DNA of 64,000 nt from Tabrizicola caldifontis (GCF_004762095.1 NZ_SIJH01000007.1:1-64000); one strand, 5' to 3'. Shown: positions 1 through 9,320, counted from the stretch's first letter. The notes: generated by a model from the sequence alone, not told the origin. Translations and numbers: made by a program.

Positions 1-125
1 TCAAAAGTCCCATGTGGATCACTCCGTTGCCCCCGCCGCTCACCGCTCTGGGGGAAGGTTCACATGGCTCAATTCTCAGTGGAAATTATACGCCTACCCG
101 GCTCAGTTCTGGGTGGAAATCAACA
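1..125. mobile_element. End of an IS21-family insertion sequence
   Basis: Only the terminal part of the element is in the window. Two subterminal repeats of 21 bp lie at 66-86 and 100-120 and agree at 18 of 21 positions (GGCTCARTTCT..GTGGAAAT type), the multiple-terminal-repeat arrangement seen at IS21-family ends. The tip, read on the minus strand from 125, is TGTTGATTTCCACC, starting with the TGT typical of this family. The tip interrupts an integrase gene and supplies its premature TGA stop. The istA and istB genes would lie outside the window, to the left. The family assignment rests on remembered terminal sequences, not on a search. Confidence 0.65.
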
Positions 126-665
126 CCGGCTGGCCAGCCCCACCACCCGGCTATCCGTCTCTGGGTCATCGGCCCTCAGGTGCTCCTTCACATACAGCTT
201 GCGGGCATCCCCGAGGGTAGGCTCTGGGGGCGAGTAGCGGTCAGGACCAAGGCGCATGAGGTTGATGGTGTAGCGGTCCACTGAGGGGACCCCTAGAGGC
301 CCATCTTCATCTTGGTGGTATTGGTCGGACAGATGCTCCGCTGCCGTCTCCAAATCTTCCTCAGAGGCCCCAGCGGCCACCAGATCAGCCCGCCTCCTCA
401 GCGCCTCCGCATAGGCTTCTCGACCGGAGAGAACGACACCACCGGGGACCGCCGCACGACCCTTTCCCCGCTTGGCCTCGGCAATCTCCCGCTCCACCTC
501 GGCGTGATACCGGGGGTAGGCCGCTAAGGCTTCCCTTTCCGACTCGCCCAGCTTCCGCTTGAACTCCCGCTTGGTGATGACCTCGGAAATATCCTTGGGG
601 ACCCTTCGGCGATACTGCCAACTACCCGATTTGGTGCGTTCAACGTGCTTCAAGACCAGTCCCAT
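120..665 (-). pseudogene. Tyrosine site-specific integrase, N-terminal fragment disrupted by an IS
   Basis: The 181 visible residues begin MGLVLKHVERTKSG and look like the N-terminal part of phage or island integrases of the DUF6538-containing type: a basic YRRRVPKDI segment, a charged helix and an Arg/Glu-rich arm. The catalytic tyrosine-recombinase domain is absent because the frame runs into the IS21-like end and stops at TGA 122-120, whose bases belong to the IS. The start at 665 lies 87 bp downstream of tRNA-Gly in the same orientation, the usual layout of an element integrated at a tRNA 3' end. It should be inactive. The remainder may lie beyond the IS, left of the window. Confidence 0.75.
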
Positions 666-751
666 GTGTGCCCCTTGTGTGCCTGAGTATGCACCGGAAG
701 GAACGCAAGTATCAGAAGTTATTGAGAAATATGACCGCACATAGTGTGTGC

Positions 752-825
752 TGGAGCGGGCGGCGGGAATCGAACCCGCGTCTCTAGCTTGGAAGGCTAG
801 GGTCTTACCATTACACAACGCCCGC
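752..825 (-). tRNA. tRNA-Gly (anticodon TCC)
   Basis: The minus strand reads as a complete 74-nt tRNA with encoded CCA. The acceptor arm GCGGGCG (825-819) pairs with CGCCCGC before the discriminator T and CCA (754-752). The anticodon stem CTAGC/GCTAG closes a CTTCCAA loop giving TCC. The T arm carries GGTTCGATTCC. A sigma-70-like promoter lies just upstream (837-865). The integrase remnant immediately 3' suggests this gene was an integration target. Confidence 0.97.
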
Positions 826-836
826 GCTGCACCCGC

Positions 837-865
837 TAGGTATGCGGACTGATCTGCTTAGTCAA
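837..865 (-). promoter_or_regulatory. Sigma-70-type promoter of tRNA-Gly
   Basis: On the minus strand a TTGACT -35 box (865-860) is followed after exactly 17 nt by a TACCTA -10 box (842-837). The -10 box ends 11 bp before the tRNA 5' end at 825. Box quality and spacing are good for a stable-RNA promoter. Confidence 0.65.
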
Positions 866-1010
866 GGCGGCACACCTACTGACCGTACAAGTGCATGCGT
901 TCAAGACACGCGCCCAGCCTGCGAAACAGGCAACCTGCGGCGATCCAGGCAAACCGGCACCCCGGGGGAAACACGGACCGGATGCGGCACAGCGATGCCG
1001 TGGCCTTCGG

Positions 1011-1970
1011 CTACGGACCCTGGACACGGAGGAAGCGTGCAATCCGGTCAGCAACGGCATCGTCACGGCCCAGCCAGATGTGTCCCCCGGTTGGAAAGAC
1101 CTCCAGCTCGGAATGCGGAATGCGTTCCGCCAGAAGGCGCGCGGTGGCGGCAGTTCCGAACCGGTCATCCTCGCAGGACAGGATCAGAGTCGGTGCGACA
1201 ATAGCCTCGTGCTCGGCAGTCGTCGGGGCACCGGCCCAGAAGGCATCGTTCTTCAATCCGGCAACCTTGCGGCTTACAGGAAAGATCTGGTCGAGGATCG
1301 CCTGCGCCCGCTGCCGCTCTGCGTCAGACACCTGATCCAGCAGCGCCGGGTCGGTGGCCAGCAGGGTGGCCATCATCTGCCCCGGCGCCAGCCGCGAAAC
1401 CGCCCAGAAGCGGAAGTCCGACCCCAGAACAAGATCCACTGCCACCTGTTGCAGCGCGCTGAACTCCACGGGATCGCGGTTGGTCAAGTTCGCCGCCGGC
1501 ACCAACAGCCCCAGATGCGAGCAGCGCTGGGGGTGACGCAGGGCGAATTCCGCCGCCGTCAAAGCCCCGGCCGACCCACCCAGGATCGGAAGGCGGTCGA
1601 TGCCCAGATGGTCAAGCAGCCCGGCCAGCACATCTGCCTGGCTGGCGGGCGAGGCGTCCTCGGGAAAGGCACTTCCCAGATAGCCGAAGCGTGACGGCGC
1701 GACGATGCGAAAGCCGCGGCGCCGCAGGCCTGCCGCGAACAGAAGCCCCTGATCGAAGCCGCCACCGGTACCGTGAATCATCAGAACCGGCTGGCCATCG
1801 CCTGCCACTGCGAACTCCAGCGGCCCTGCCGGGCTGTCGATCACCTGCCCCTGCGCAAAGAGCCGGTTTCCTGCCTGTGCCCTGGCCTCGCGGAAGGCCC
1901 CTGCCGCAAACGCCACGCCTGCCAGCGCCCCGCCGGCCAACCCCAGAAGCACTGTGCGTCGGACCGCCAT
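1011..1970 (-). CDS. Alpha/beta hydrolase with N-terminal signal or anchor
   Basis: A 319-residue alpha/beta-hydrolase fold protein. Residues 1-32 form a basic then hydrophobic Ala/Gly-rich segment with an AQA-like end, suggesting export or membrane anchoring. The oxyanion region is HGTGGG, the nucleophile elbow is GGSAGA, and the acid and histidine are likely in CEDDRFG and GGHIW near the C terminus. The start lies 3 bp after the stop of the upstream nitroreductase-like gene, so both are probably one transcript. The substrate cannot be told; esterase and haloperoxidase-like annotations are common for this fold. Confidence 0.85.
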   Translation of the reverse strand: MAVRRTVLLGLAGGALAGVAFAAGAFREARAQAGNRLFAQGQVIDSPAGPLEFAVAGDGQPVLMIHGTGGGFDQGLLFAAGLRRRGFRIVAPSRFGYLGSAFPEDASPASQADVLAGLLDHLGIDRLPILGGSAGALTAAEFALRHPQRCSHLGLLVPAANLTNRDPVEFSALQQVAVDLVLGSDFRFWAVSRLAPGQMMATLLATDPALLDQVSDAERQRAQAILDQIFPVSRKVAGLKNDAFWAGAPTTAEHEAIVAPTLILSCEDDRFGTAATARLLAERIPHSELEVFPTGGHIWLGRDDAVADRIARFLRVQGP

Positions 1971-1973
1971 CCC

Positions 1974-3059
1974 CTAGGCCAGCACCGCGCTGACCGGGCG
2001 GCGCAGCGACATCGGCAGCGCAGGCGCGCGGCCGAACCGGACCACCAGATCGGGCCGGACCTCCGGATTGCCCAGCCAGCGCGCGAACTCTGCCCGGACC
2101 TGGGACACCTCCACCGGCTGGTTGACGTGCGCCGTGCGGATGCCCAAGGCGGTCGCTTCCAGGGCAAAGCGCTGAAAGCTGCGCCCGACCCTGATCCAGT
2201 GCTGCGGGTCGGCCGCTGCGCCGATGAAGACCGCCACCCCGGCCGAGGACCGGATCTGCGCCCGATACTTGTCGTTTTCGCTGTCCTTCCTGAAGACAAG
2301 GGGAAACATGCGCCTGCCGATCCACTCTGGCATGACCGGGTTGCCGGAACAGGCGGCGAAAAGCCCGTCGCCGGTCTCGACCGCACGCGCAGAGCTGAAT
2401 CGGATCCAGTCCGCCAGTTCCTGCACGAAGGCCGGGTCATCCATCTGCGCGCTGTTGCCGGCAACCACGAAATCCAGAATCGCGTCGCGGTCGGCAGCAT
2501 CGGTGAAGATCAGAACCGTCACGCCCTCTTCCCGCGCCGCCGCTTCAAGACGTGCAAGATCCGCGGCCGAGACCGGCTGCCCGTCATAGATCGATCGCGT
2601 GGACTGGCGCAGCGGGATCGCCTGGAAAAGATCCTGCCGCCCCGGCTGCGCCGATGACAGCGCAATGTCGATCTTCGGATCGGCCCCGGGTCCGATGACA
2701 ACTTCACCGTGCCGGCCCAGTGCCGCCGCCGCGATGACCAGATTTTCAGTCGCACAGCCCAGACTTGCGAACAGGTGGTGGTCGTCCGGATCCACCACCG
2801 CCGTCCGCCGCGACGGATCGGGCAGGATGCTGACGTTCTGGCCGTCAAGCCGGAACCGCCACGGCTGCGTGTTGTGACCATTGGCAGCCAGCGTGGCCAT
2901 GCGGACCAGTTCTTGCACCGTCGCATCGCCGGCCGGAAGCCGCCGCTGCTGCTCGACCGTAGCCTGATAATCGCCCATGCGCGGCCAAAGACTGTAGCCG
3001 GCAGCGCCCGCTGCGGCGAGGACAAGTCCACTTCCCACCACGGTTCTGCGCGACAGCAT
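1974..3059 (-). CDS. Nitroreductase-family (Acg-like) flavoprotein with Tat-like signal
   Basis: About 361 residues. An N-terminal SRRTVVGSG followed by a hydrophobic stretch resembles a twin-arginine signal, suggesting periplasmic or membrane-anchored location. ANGHNTQPWRF and the later ALGIRTAHVNQP segment are typical of Acg-type nitroreductase-fold proteins, which bind FMN. ATG 3059 is preferred because an AAGG lies 8 nt upstream; in-frame ATG 3065 and GTG 3068 are too close to it. It is co-transcribed with the downstream alpha/beta hydrolase (3-bp gap). Electron donor and substrate are unknown. Confidence 0.8.
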   Translation of the reverse strand: MLSRRTVVGSGLVLAAAGAAGYSLWPRMGDYQATVEQQRRLPAGDATVQELVRMATLAANGHNTQPWRFRLDGQNVSILPDPSRRTAVVDPDDHHLFASLGCATENLVIAAAALGRHGEVVIGPGADPKIDIALSSAQPGRQDLFQAIPLRQSTRSIYDGQPVSAADLARLEAAAREEGVTVLIFTDAADRDAILDFVVAGNSAQMDDPAFVQELADWIRFSSARAVETGDGLFAACSGNPVMPEWIGRRMFPLVFRKDSENDKYRAQIRSSAGVAVFIGAAADPQHWIRVGRSFQRFALEATALGIRTAHVNQPVEVSQVRAEFARWLGNPEVRPDLVVRFGRAPALPMSLRRPVSAVLA

Positions 3060-3217
3060 GGTCATCACCTTGTCCTTCCGCTTGTCAGGCGGAAAGTCTC
3101 GGCCGCGTCACGGCCGAACGCCATGACATGGGTCAAGCGACCCGAAATCGCGCAAGTCGCCGGGACCTATCCCGTTCCGCCAGCATCGCCGGGGCAGACG
3201 ACAGGCTCCCGCCTGCC

Positions 3218-3874
3218 TCAGGCCGCGATCGGCTCGATCAGGCCGGGACCCGAGGCCCGGTTCGAGTTTACCGCCGTCCCCACCCGGTAGGGGCGGGTCA
3301 ACACCCCTTGGGCCGAGGCGCGCATCAGCACCGCCGCCCCGTGGCCGGCCTCGCCAAGCCAGAGGGGCCAGTCTTCCCGTTCCAGCACCACGGGCTCGCG
3401 GTGGTGGATTTCGGCCATCCCAGGACCGGCCTCGGTCGAGATGATGGCAACCGTATCCATGTCCCCCCAACGCTGCCAGACCCCGGCCAGCGCCATCGGC
3501 AGGCCATCTGCGCGGGTGAAATACCAGGGCAGCCGCACGCCGCCCTCGCCCTCGCTCCATTCGTAGAAGCCGCTCGCGGGCACGATGCAACGCCTCTTGC
3601 GGATCGCCTCGCGGAAGGCCGGCTTCGTCGCCACCGTATCCGACCTTGCGTTGATGATCAGCGGCCCGTCGTTCGGCGCCTTGTACCACTTGGGTATGAA
3701 CCCCCAGCGCATCGCCCGAAGCCGCCTTCTGCCGCCTTCGGAGGTGACCACCGCCACCGCATTCGTCGGGCAGACGTTGTAGTTCGGCACAGGCGGCAGG
3801 TCATTGCCGGGCACGGCATCGAACAGCGCGGCCAGCGCCTCGGTGGGATGGGTGATGGTGAACCGGCCACACAT
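3218..3874 (-). CDS. SOS response-associated peptidase (SRAP/YedK family)
   Basis: A 218-residue SRAP protein. The start was placed at MCGRF (ATG 3874) because the catalytic residue of the family is Cys2, exposed after Met removal; a longer in-frame extension to 3994 has no family counterpart. The conserved segments INARSDT, CIVPASGFYEW and the EIHHREP histidine motif are all present. SRAP/HMCES proteins crosslink covalently to abasic sites in single-stranded DNA and protect them. It appears monocistronic; no clear LexA box was found by eye. Confidence 0.93.
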   Translation of the reverse strand: MCGRFTITHPTEALAALFDAVPGNDLPPVPNYNVCPTNAVAVVTSEGGRRRLRAMRWGFIPKWYKAPNDGPLIINARSDTVATKPAFREAIRKRRCIVPASGFYEWSEGEGGVRLPWYFTRADGLPMALAGVWQRWGDMDTVAIISTEAGPGMAEIHHREPVVLEREDWPLWLGEAGHGAAVLMRASAQGVLTRPYRVGTAVNSNRASGPGLIEPIAA

Positions 3875-4352
3875 GTGCCCGAGGCTAGCGCGGTCCGGGC
3901 CATCGCGAAACCCCTGCCACGGGAAGGCGCTTCCCTGCCCGCGGTTTTGGGAAAGGCGGGATTGCCAGGCGTTCGAATTCCGCCAGCTGCGCATGCAGGC
4001 AAAGGAAAGGCACGGGCCACCTTCGCCAGGAGCCCGGCCGTCACGTCTGCCATGTCCGGCCCGAAATCATGGGGATTGGCCGCGCCGATGAAGCTGCGGC
4101 GGTCGCGATGGCAGTGAAGGGCTCGATCCAGGCATGGTGAACGCGGATGCGGATGGCATGCAGTGTGCAACTGGCCCATGCCAGACGGACAGAAAGGCGC
4201 CAATGGCCCGAAACGAAAAAGCCTGTGGATCGTTGTTCGCCGTTCCTGTCGGCCGGATCATCGGAAGACGGTTGATACTGGTCGCTTTGCCCAACACGGC
4301 GCCATCTGCCCGGTGGGTTGACCCAATGGCCGCGACGGGGCAAAAGCGGCGC
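3875..4352. other. Intergenic region without a recognised gene
   Basis: These 478 bp separate the divergent SRAP and DUF952 genes. Open frames exist on both strands, but none shows a recognisable family, a good ribosome-binding site, or continuity with the neighbours. It presumably carries the two divergent promoters, which I could not place. A decayed gene cannot be excluded. Confidence 0.5.
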
Positions 4353-4691
4353 ATGCTGATCCTGAAGATCTTCCGCCGCCCAGAATGGGACGCCTTCCGC
4401 GCCGCAGGCGAGACACGGGGGGCGCCGGTGGATCTGGCCGACGGCTACATCCATTTCTCAACCCCCTCACAGGTGGCCGAGACAGCGGCGAAATGGTTTG
4501 CGACCGAAAGCGATCTGGTGCTGGTGGCCTTTGACGCCGACCGCCTGGGTCCGGCCCTGAAATGGGAACCCTCGCGCGGTGGGCAGCTGTTCCCCCACCT
4601 CTACCGGCCGCTGCGGATCGAAGAGGTCGTCTGGGACAAGTCCCTTCCGCTTGGCGCGACAGGCCACATCTTCCCCGAGGGCCTGCTGTGA
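4353..4691 (+). CDS. DUF952 family protein
   Basis: A 112-residue cytosolic protein starting [15 protein letters not shown], with the family features [10 protein letters not shown] near residue 32 and HLYRPL toward the C terminus. DUF952 proteins are small, widespread and of unknown biochemical role. Its TGA stop (4689-4691) overlaps the GTG start of pyrD (4688), so translation is probably coupled. The chosen start ATG 4353 fits the family length; an in-frame extension to 4134 looks non-coding. Confidence 0.85.
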   Translation: MLILKIFRRPEWDAFRAAGETRGAPVDLADGYIHFSTPSQVAETAAKWFATESDLVLVAFDADRLGPALKWEPSRGGQLFPHLYRPLRIEEVVWDKSLPLGATGHIFPEGLL

Positions 4692-5749
4692 GCCTTCTGG
4701 AACGCGCGGGCCTTGCGCTGCTGCATCGGCTGGACCCCGAACGCGCCCACGCCCTGTCACTGGTGGCGCTGAAAGCCGGCCTTGTGCCGCTTCCCGGCCC
4801 GGTGACCACACCCCGGCTGGCCACGATGCTGGCCGGGCTGGAGCTTCCGAACCCCGTGGGGCTTGCCGCGGGTTATGACAAGAATGCCACCGCCATCCGC
4901 CCGCTTTCGCGTGCGGGGTTCGGCTTCATCGAGGTCGGCGCCGCCACCCCGCTGCCCCAGCCGGGCAACCCCAGGCCTCGCCTGTTCCGGCTGACCGAGG
5001 ACCGGGCCGCGATCAACCGCTTCGGCTTCAACAACGATGGTGCCAAGGCGATCGCCCGGCGTCTTGCCGCGCGTGTGCGGACGCAGGTGCCGGTGGGGCT
5101 GAACCTCGGTGCGAACAAGACCAGCGACAACCGCGCCGCAGACTTCGCACGCGTGCTGGCCACGTGCGGCCCGCATGTCGATTTTGCAACCGTCAACGTC
5201 AGCTCTCCAAACACCGAGAAACTGCGCGACCTGCAAGGTTCCGCTGCCTTGGCGGCCCTCCTCGCGGGCGTAATGGAAGCCCGCGCCGACCTGCCCCGGC
5301 CTGTTCCGGTTTTCCTGAAGATCGCCCCCGACCTGACCCAGGACGAACTGGCCCAGCTTGCCGAGGTCGCCCTTGGCTCTGGCATTTCGGGCATCATCGC
5401 CACCAATACCACGCTGTCGCGCGAAGGTTTGAAATCTGCAAGCCGGGACCAGCAGGGAGGCCTGTCCGGGGCGCCGTTGTTCGAAAGGTCCACCAGGATT
5501 CTGGCGCAACTGTCCCGGCTGACCGAGGGGCGGTTGCCGCTGATCGGGGTCGGGGGAATTGCTTCGGCCCAGGACGCCTATGCCAAGATCCGCGCGGGCG
5601 CTTCCGCCGTGCAGCTTTATACGGCCATGGTTTACCAGGGCCTGTCGCTGGTGCCGCGCATCGTGCGCGGCCTCGACGCGCTGCTGGCCCGCGACGGCTT
5701 TGCCAGCGTTGCCGATGCGGTTGGCACCGGGCGCGACGAATGGATATAG
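4688..5749 (+). CDS. pyrD: Dihydroorotate dehydrogenase (quinone), class 2
   Basis: A 353-residue class-2 enzyme that oxidises dihydroorotate to orotate with quinone as acceptor at the inner membrane, in de novo pyrimidine synthesis. Visible family signatures are [27 protein letters not shown], the catalytic-serine segment NVSSPNT, the FMN-binding LKIAPDL and IIATNTT, and LIGVGGI with [10 protein letters not shown] near the C terminus. GTG at 4688 was chosen because it overlaps the DUF952 stop and gives the usual N-terminal membrane-association helix. It converges on ecm with 25 bp between the stops. Confidence 0.96.
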   Translation: MSLLERAGLALLHRLDPERAHALSLVALKAGLVPLPGPVTTPRLATMLAGLELPNPVGLAAGYDKNATAIRPLSRAGFGFIEVGAATPLPQPGNPRPRLFRLTEDRAAINRFGFNNDGAKAIARRLAARVRTQVPVGLNLGANKTSDNRAADFARVLATCGPHVDFATVNVSSPNTEKLRDLQGSAALAALLAGVMEARADLPRPVPVFLKIAPDLTQDELAQLAEVALGSGISGIIATNTTLSREGLKSASRDQQGGLSGAPLFERSTRILAQLSRLTEGRLPLIGVGGIASAQDAYAKIRAGASAVQLYTAMVYQGLSLVPRIVRGLDALLARDGFASVADAVGTGRDEWI

Positions 5750-5774
5750 TCCGGCGCCCCTTCGGCGGCAAAGG

Positions 5775-7730
5775 CTATTCGGCAGCGACAGCGGCGGGAT
5801 CGGCAAGCGCCACAAGATCCAGCATGATCCGGTTCAGCTGGAAATCCTTGGGGGTATAGACCCGGGCAACACCCATGGCCTGCAATGCACGGGCGTCTTC
5901 GTCGGGGATGATGCCTCCGACCACAAGCGGTGTCCGCGACAAGCCAGCCTGGCGCAGCAGGTCCAGTGTCTCGCGGATCAGCGGCAGATGGCTGCCCGAC
6001 AGGATCGACAGACCGATGACATCCGGCCGCTTGTCGGTGGCAGCGGCGACGATTTCGGCGGGTGTCAGACGGATGCCGTCGTAGGTGATCTCGAAACCGC
6101 AGTCGCGGGCGCGGGCGGCGATCTGCTCGGCGCCGTTGGAATGGCCATCCAAACCGGGCTTGCCCAGCAGCAACCGCAGCGGGCGCCCCAGTTTCGCTGA
6201 AACAGCGGCGACGGCCTCGCGCACCGGCTCCAGCCCCTCGGTGCGGTTCGAGGGGTGGGATGAGACGCCGGTGGGCGCCCGGTATTCACCGAAAAGCGCC
6301 CGCATCGCCCCGCCCCATTCACCTGTGGTCACACCCGCCTTCGCGCAGGCGATCGAAGCTGGCATGATGTTGTCGCCCGATTGCGCCGCCTGCCGCAGCG
6401 CGGCAAGGGCTTCGGCGACCTTGGCCGGGTCTCGGCTGGCACGCCATTCGGCCAGCCGGGCGCACTGGTCGGCTTCGGCCTGCGGGTCGGCCTGCATGAT
6501 CGCGCCTTCCCCCGTGGCCAGTGGCGAAGGTTCGGTGGTGGTGAACCGGTTCACACCGACGACGGTCGTCTCGCCGGACTCGATCTTCGCCAGACGCTCG
6601 GCATTGGCCTCGACCAGGCGGGATTTCATGTAGCCAATGGCCGCGACCGCCCCGCCCATGGCGTCGATGTGAGCGAGTTCTTCCAGCGCGCCGGCCTTGA
6701 GTTCGTTGACCTTGCGCTCGATGGCAGGGTTGCCGTCGAAGAGGTCATCGAATTCCAGAAGATCAGTCTCGTAGGCCAGGATCTGCTGCATCCGCAGCGA
6801 CCATTGCTGGTCGAAGGGACGCGGCAGGCCCAGCGCCTCGTTCCAGGCCGGAAGTTGCACGGCGCGGGCGCGGGCGTTCTTCGAGAGCGTCACGGCCAGC
6901 ATCTCGATCAGGATGCGATAGACGTTGTTCTCTGGCTGCTGCTCGGTCAGGCCAAGCGAGTTGACCTGCACGCCATAGCGGAAGCGGCGGAAGCGGGCGT
7001 CGGTGATGCCGTAGCGGGACTCCAGGATCTCGTCCCACAGCGCCACGAAGGCGCGCATCTTGCACATCTCGGTAACGAAACGGATGCCGGCATTGACAAA
7101 AAACGACAGTCTGCCCGCCATTGCGGGGAAATCTTCGGCCGGGACTTTCACTTTCAGATCATCGAGCACCGCGCAGGCGGTGGCGAGCGCGAAGGCCAGC
7201 TCCTGTTCCGGCGTCGCCCCAGCCTCTTGCAGGTGGTAGGAACAGACGTTCATCGGGTTCCACTTCGGCAGGTGTTTCCCGGTGTAGGCCGCGACATCGG
7301 TGATCAGGCGCAGCGAGGGTTCGGGCGGCAGGATGTAGGTGCCGCGCGAGAGGTATTCCTTGATGATGTCGTTCTGGACCGTCCCTTGCAGTTTCGAGAT
7401 GTCGGCGCCCTGTTCCTCGGCCACGGCGATGTAGAGCGCCAGCAGCCAGGGCGCGGTGGCGTTGATCGTCATCGAGGTGTTCATCTGTTCCAGCGGGATG
7501 TCCCGGAACAGGGTGCGCATGTCGCCGAGGTGCGCGATGGGCACGCCGACCTTGCCGACCTCGCCGCGCGAGCGTGGGTCGTCGCTGTCATATCCGGTCT
7601 GGGTGGGCAGGTCGAAGGCGACGGAAAGCCCGGTCTGCCCCTTGTCCAGGTTGGTGCGATACAGCGCATTCGAGGCTGCAGCCGTGGAATGGCCGGCATA
7701 GGTGCGGAACAGCCAAGGTTTCTCGGACAT
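5775..7730 (-). CDS. ecm: Ethylmalonyl-CoA mutase (B12-dependent)
   Basis: 651 residues, the length of Rhodobacter Ecm. The N-terminal catalytic barrel starts with PWLFRTYAGHST and contains TGLSVAFDLPTQTGYDSD and QMNTSMTINATAPWLL; the C-terminal cobalamin domain carries GLDGHSNG with the cobalt-ligating His at about 530, then LSGSH and VVGG. It converts ethylmalonyl-CoA to methylsuccinyl-CoA in the EMC pathway of acetyl-CoA assimilation. Ecm was preferred over methylmalonyl-CoA mutase because of the shorter single-chain length, strong resemblance to Rhodobacter Ecm, and ccr close by. Transcription is divergent from the acyltransferase at 7919. Confidence 0.93.
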   Translation of the reverse strand: MSEKPWLFRTYAGHSTAAASNALYRTNLDKGQTGLSVAFDLPTQTGYDSDDPRSRGEVGKVGVPIAHLGDMRTLFRDIPLEQMNTSMTINATAPWLLALYIAVAEEQGADISKLQGTVQNDIIKEYLSRGTYILPPEPSLRLITDVAAYTGKHLPKWNPMNVCSYHLQEAGATPEQELAFALATACAVLDDLKVKVPAEDFPAMAGRLSFFVNAGIRFVTEMCKMRAFVALWDEILESRYGITDARFRRFRYGVQVNSLGLTEQQPENNVYRILIEMLAVTLSKNARARAVQLPAWNEALGLPRPFDQQWSLRMQQILAYETDLLEFDDLFDGNPAIERKVNELKAGALEELAHIDAMGGAVAAIGYMKSRLVEANAERLAKIESGETTVVGVNRFTTTEPSPLATGEGAIMQADPQAEADQCARLAEWRASRDPAKVAEALAALRQAAQSGDNIMPASIACAKAGVTTGEWGGAMRALFGEYRAPTGVSSHPSNRTEGLEPVREAVAAVSAKLGRPLRLLLGKPGLDGHSNGAEQIAARARDCGFEITYDGIRLTPAEIVAAATDKRPDVIGLSILSGSHLPLIRETLDLLRQAGLSRTPLVVGGIIPDEDARALQAMGVARVYTPKDFQLNRIMLDLVALADPAAVAAE

Positions 7731-7918
7731 GGGGCCTCGCGAGTCGGTCGGGTAATTTTGTTGCGCTCATCACGGAATACGCGACAGATCATGCCAATGT
7801 CAATCGCTGCACTGCGGCGACACGTCCTTTGCCGTCCTGCCTTGCAGCCGCGGGGTATGCGCGCCCGGATGCGGAAGAAGCCATCGACGCGGTTTCCGGT
7901 TTCGGGCAGTGTGGGTGA

Positions 7919-9253
7919 ATGTTCGGCACGGTCGCAGTTCCGGTCTGGCTGCTGATCCTGATCCTCGGTTTTGCGGTGATCAGCTTTGCCACGCATTTCC
8001 TGTTCCCCTCGGTCCGCTGGTTCTTCCGCCGCAGGGCAGAACGCGCACTGATGCAGCTGAACGCGCGGCTCGACCGCAAGATCGATCTGTTCAAGCTGGC
8101 GCGGCGCTCCCACATGGTGGCGCGGCTTGCCTATGACCGGCAGGTGGTCGAAGCGGCCATGGCCCATGCCGCGGCAACCGGTGCGCCTGGCGAGGTCGCC
8201 CTTGAGGAGGCACGGCGCTATGCGCGCGAGATCGTGCCCGCCTTTTCGGCGACGCTCTACTTCGGCTTTGCCACACGGGCTGCAAAATGGCTGAGCCGGT
8301 TGCTTTATCGTGTACGGGTCGGCAAGGTGGACGAGCGGCTGGGCCAGCTGGATCCGAAGGCGACGATCATCTTCGTGATGAACCACCGGTCGAACCTGGA
8401 CTATGTGCTGGTCACCTGGCTGGTCGCGGAGCGTGCGGCGATTTCCTATGCTGTGGGAGAGTGGGCGCGTGTCTGGCCGCTTAGCGCGATGATCCGGGCG
8501 ATGGGGGCCTATTTCATCCGGCGCGGCAGCCGCAATGCGCTCTACCGCAAGGTTCTGGCGCGCTATGTGCAGATGGCGACCGCCGAGGGCACGACGCAGG
8601 CTCTGTTCCCGGAAGGCGGGCTGAGCCTTGATGGCCGTGTCGGGCCGGCCAGACTGGGGCTGCTTCACTATATCGTCGAGGGTTTCGACCCGGCAGGACG
8701 TGACGTGGCCTTCGTGCCGGTAGGCCTTGCCTACGACCGGGTGCTGGAGGACCGTGTCCTGGTCGAGGCGGCCGCAGCCGGCGGAAGGCAGTTCCGAAAC
8801 CGACCGCTCTGGGTGGCCTGGCATGCCGCCCGGTTCCTTTGGGCGCGGTTCAGGGGGCTGACACAGGGCTTTGGCACGGCGGCGGCCGGGTTCGGGGCGC
8901 CGGTCAGCCTGCGGGCCCATCTTGCCGAGGGCGGAACGGTCGAGACGCTGGGCGCGCGGCTGATGAGGGCGATCGCTGCGGTGGTGCCCGTGCTGCCGGT
9001 GCCGCTGGTGGCAAAGGCGATTGGCGATGGGGCGGCAAGCCGTGACGAGCTGCAGGATCGTGTCGCAACCCTGGTCGCGCGCTTGCAGGCGGCCGGGGCG
9101 GTCCTGAAGCTTCCGCCCCAGGGGCTGGCTGCCATCCTGAACGAGGGACTGACGCCGCTGATCCGCCGCGGGCTGGTGACCGAGGGCCTGCAGCCGGTGG
9201 CAACGGAACGTGCGCTTCTGGCATTCTATGCTGCTTCGGTACCGGAAGTTTAG
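7919..9253 (+). CDS. PlsB-like glycerol-3-phosphate / lysophospholipid acyltransferase
   Basis: 444 residues. An N-terminal membrane helix (about residues 5-28) is followed by a basic segment and an acyltransferase domain with block I NHRSNLDYV (HxxxxD), block II-like FIRRGSRNALYRKVL and block III FPEGGLS. These blocks define enzymes transferring acyl chains to glycerol-3-phosphate or its monoacyl form in the inner membrane. It lies between ecm and ccr, 129 bp upstream of ccr, a location without obvious metabolic link. The ribosome-binding site is weak. Which sn position it acylates cannot be judged by eye. Confidence 0.85.
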   Translation: MFGTVAVPVWLLILILGFAVISFATHFLFPSVRWFFRRRAERALMQLNARLDRKIDLFKLARRSHMVARLAYDRQVVEAAMAHAAATGAPGEVALEEARRYAREIVPAFSATLYFGFATRAAKWLSRLLYRVRVGKVDERLGQLDPKATIIFVMNHRSNLDYVLVTWLVAERAAISYAVGEWARVWPLSAMIRAMGAYFIRRGSRNALYRKVLARYVQMATAEGTTQALFPEGGLSLDGRVGPARLGLLHYIVEGFDPAGRDVAFVPVGLAYDRVLEDRVLVEAAAAGGRQFRNRPLWVAWHAARFLWARFRGLTQGFGTAAAGFGAPVSLRAHLAEGGTVETLGARLMRAIAAVVPVLPVPLVAKAIGDGAASRDELQDRVATLVARLQAAGAVLKLPPQGLAAILNEGLTPLIRRGLVTEGLQPVATERALLAFYAASVPEV

Positions 9254-9302
9254 GTCGCCGCAACGCGGCAGACATAAAATTACAAAATGTCTAATCAGAC
9301 TA

Positions 9303-9320
9303 TTGCAATATTGCGCGCAA
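9303..9320. promoter_or_regulatory. Candidate operator upstream of ccr
   Basis: An AT-rich island in GC-rich DNA contains TTGCAA (9303-9308) followed directly by TA and the perfect 10-bp palindrome TTGCGCGCAA (9311-9320), about 65 bp before the ccr start. It resembles the TTTGCAAA-type sites used by short-chain acyl-CoA-responsive regulators in this lineage. This is a pattern judgement only. Confidence 0.35.

Noticed and set aside
3069-3217. Small hairpins TTCCGC..GCGGAA and CGGCCG..CGGCCG as terminators
   Set aside because: They lie upstream of the nitroreductase-like gene on its own strand and lack a T tract in a useful place; probably chance in GC-rich DNA.
5775-7730. Methylmalonyl-CoA mutase instead of ethylmalonyl-CoA mutase
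   Set aside because: Length, sequence resemblance to Rhodobacter Ecm and nearness to ccr favour Ecm; phylogenetic placement would settle it.
6381-7955. Long plus-strand open frame opposite ecm
   Set aside because: Shadow of ecm; no start signal and no domain.
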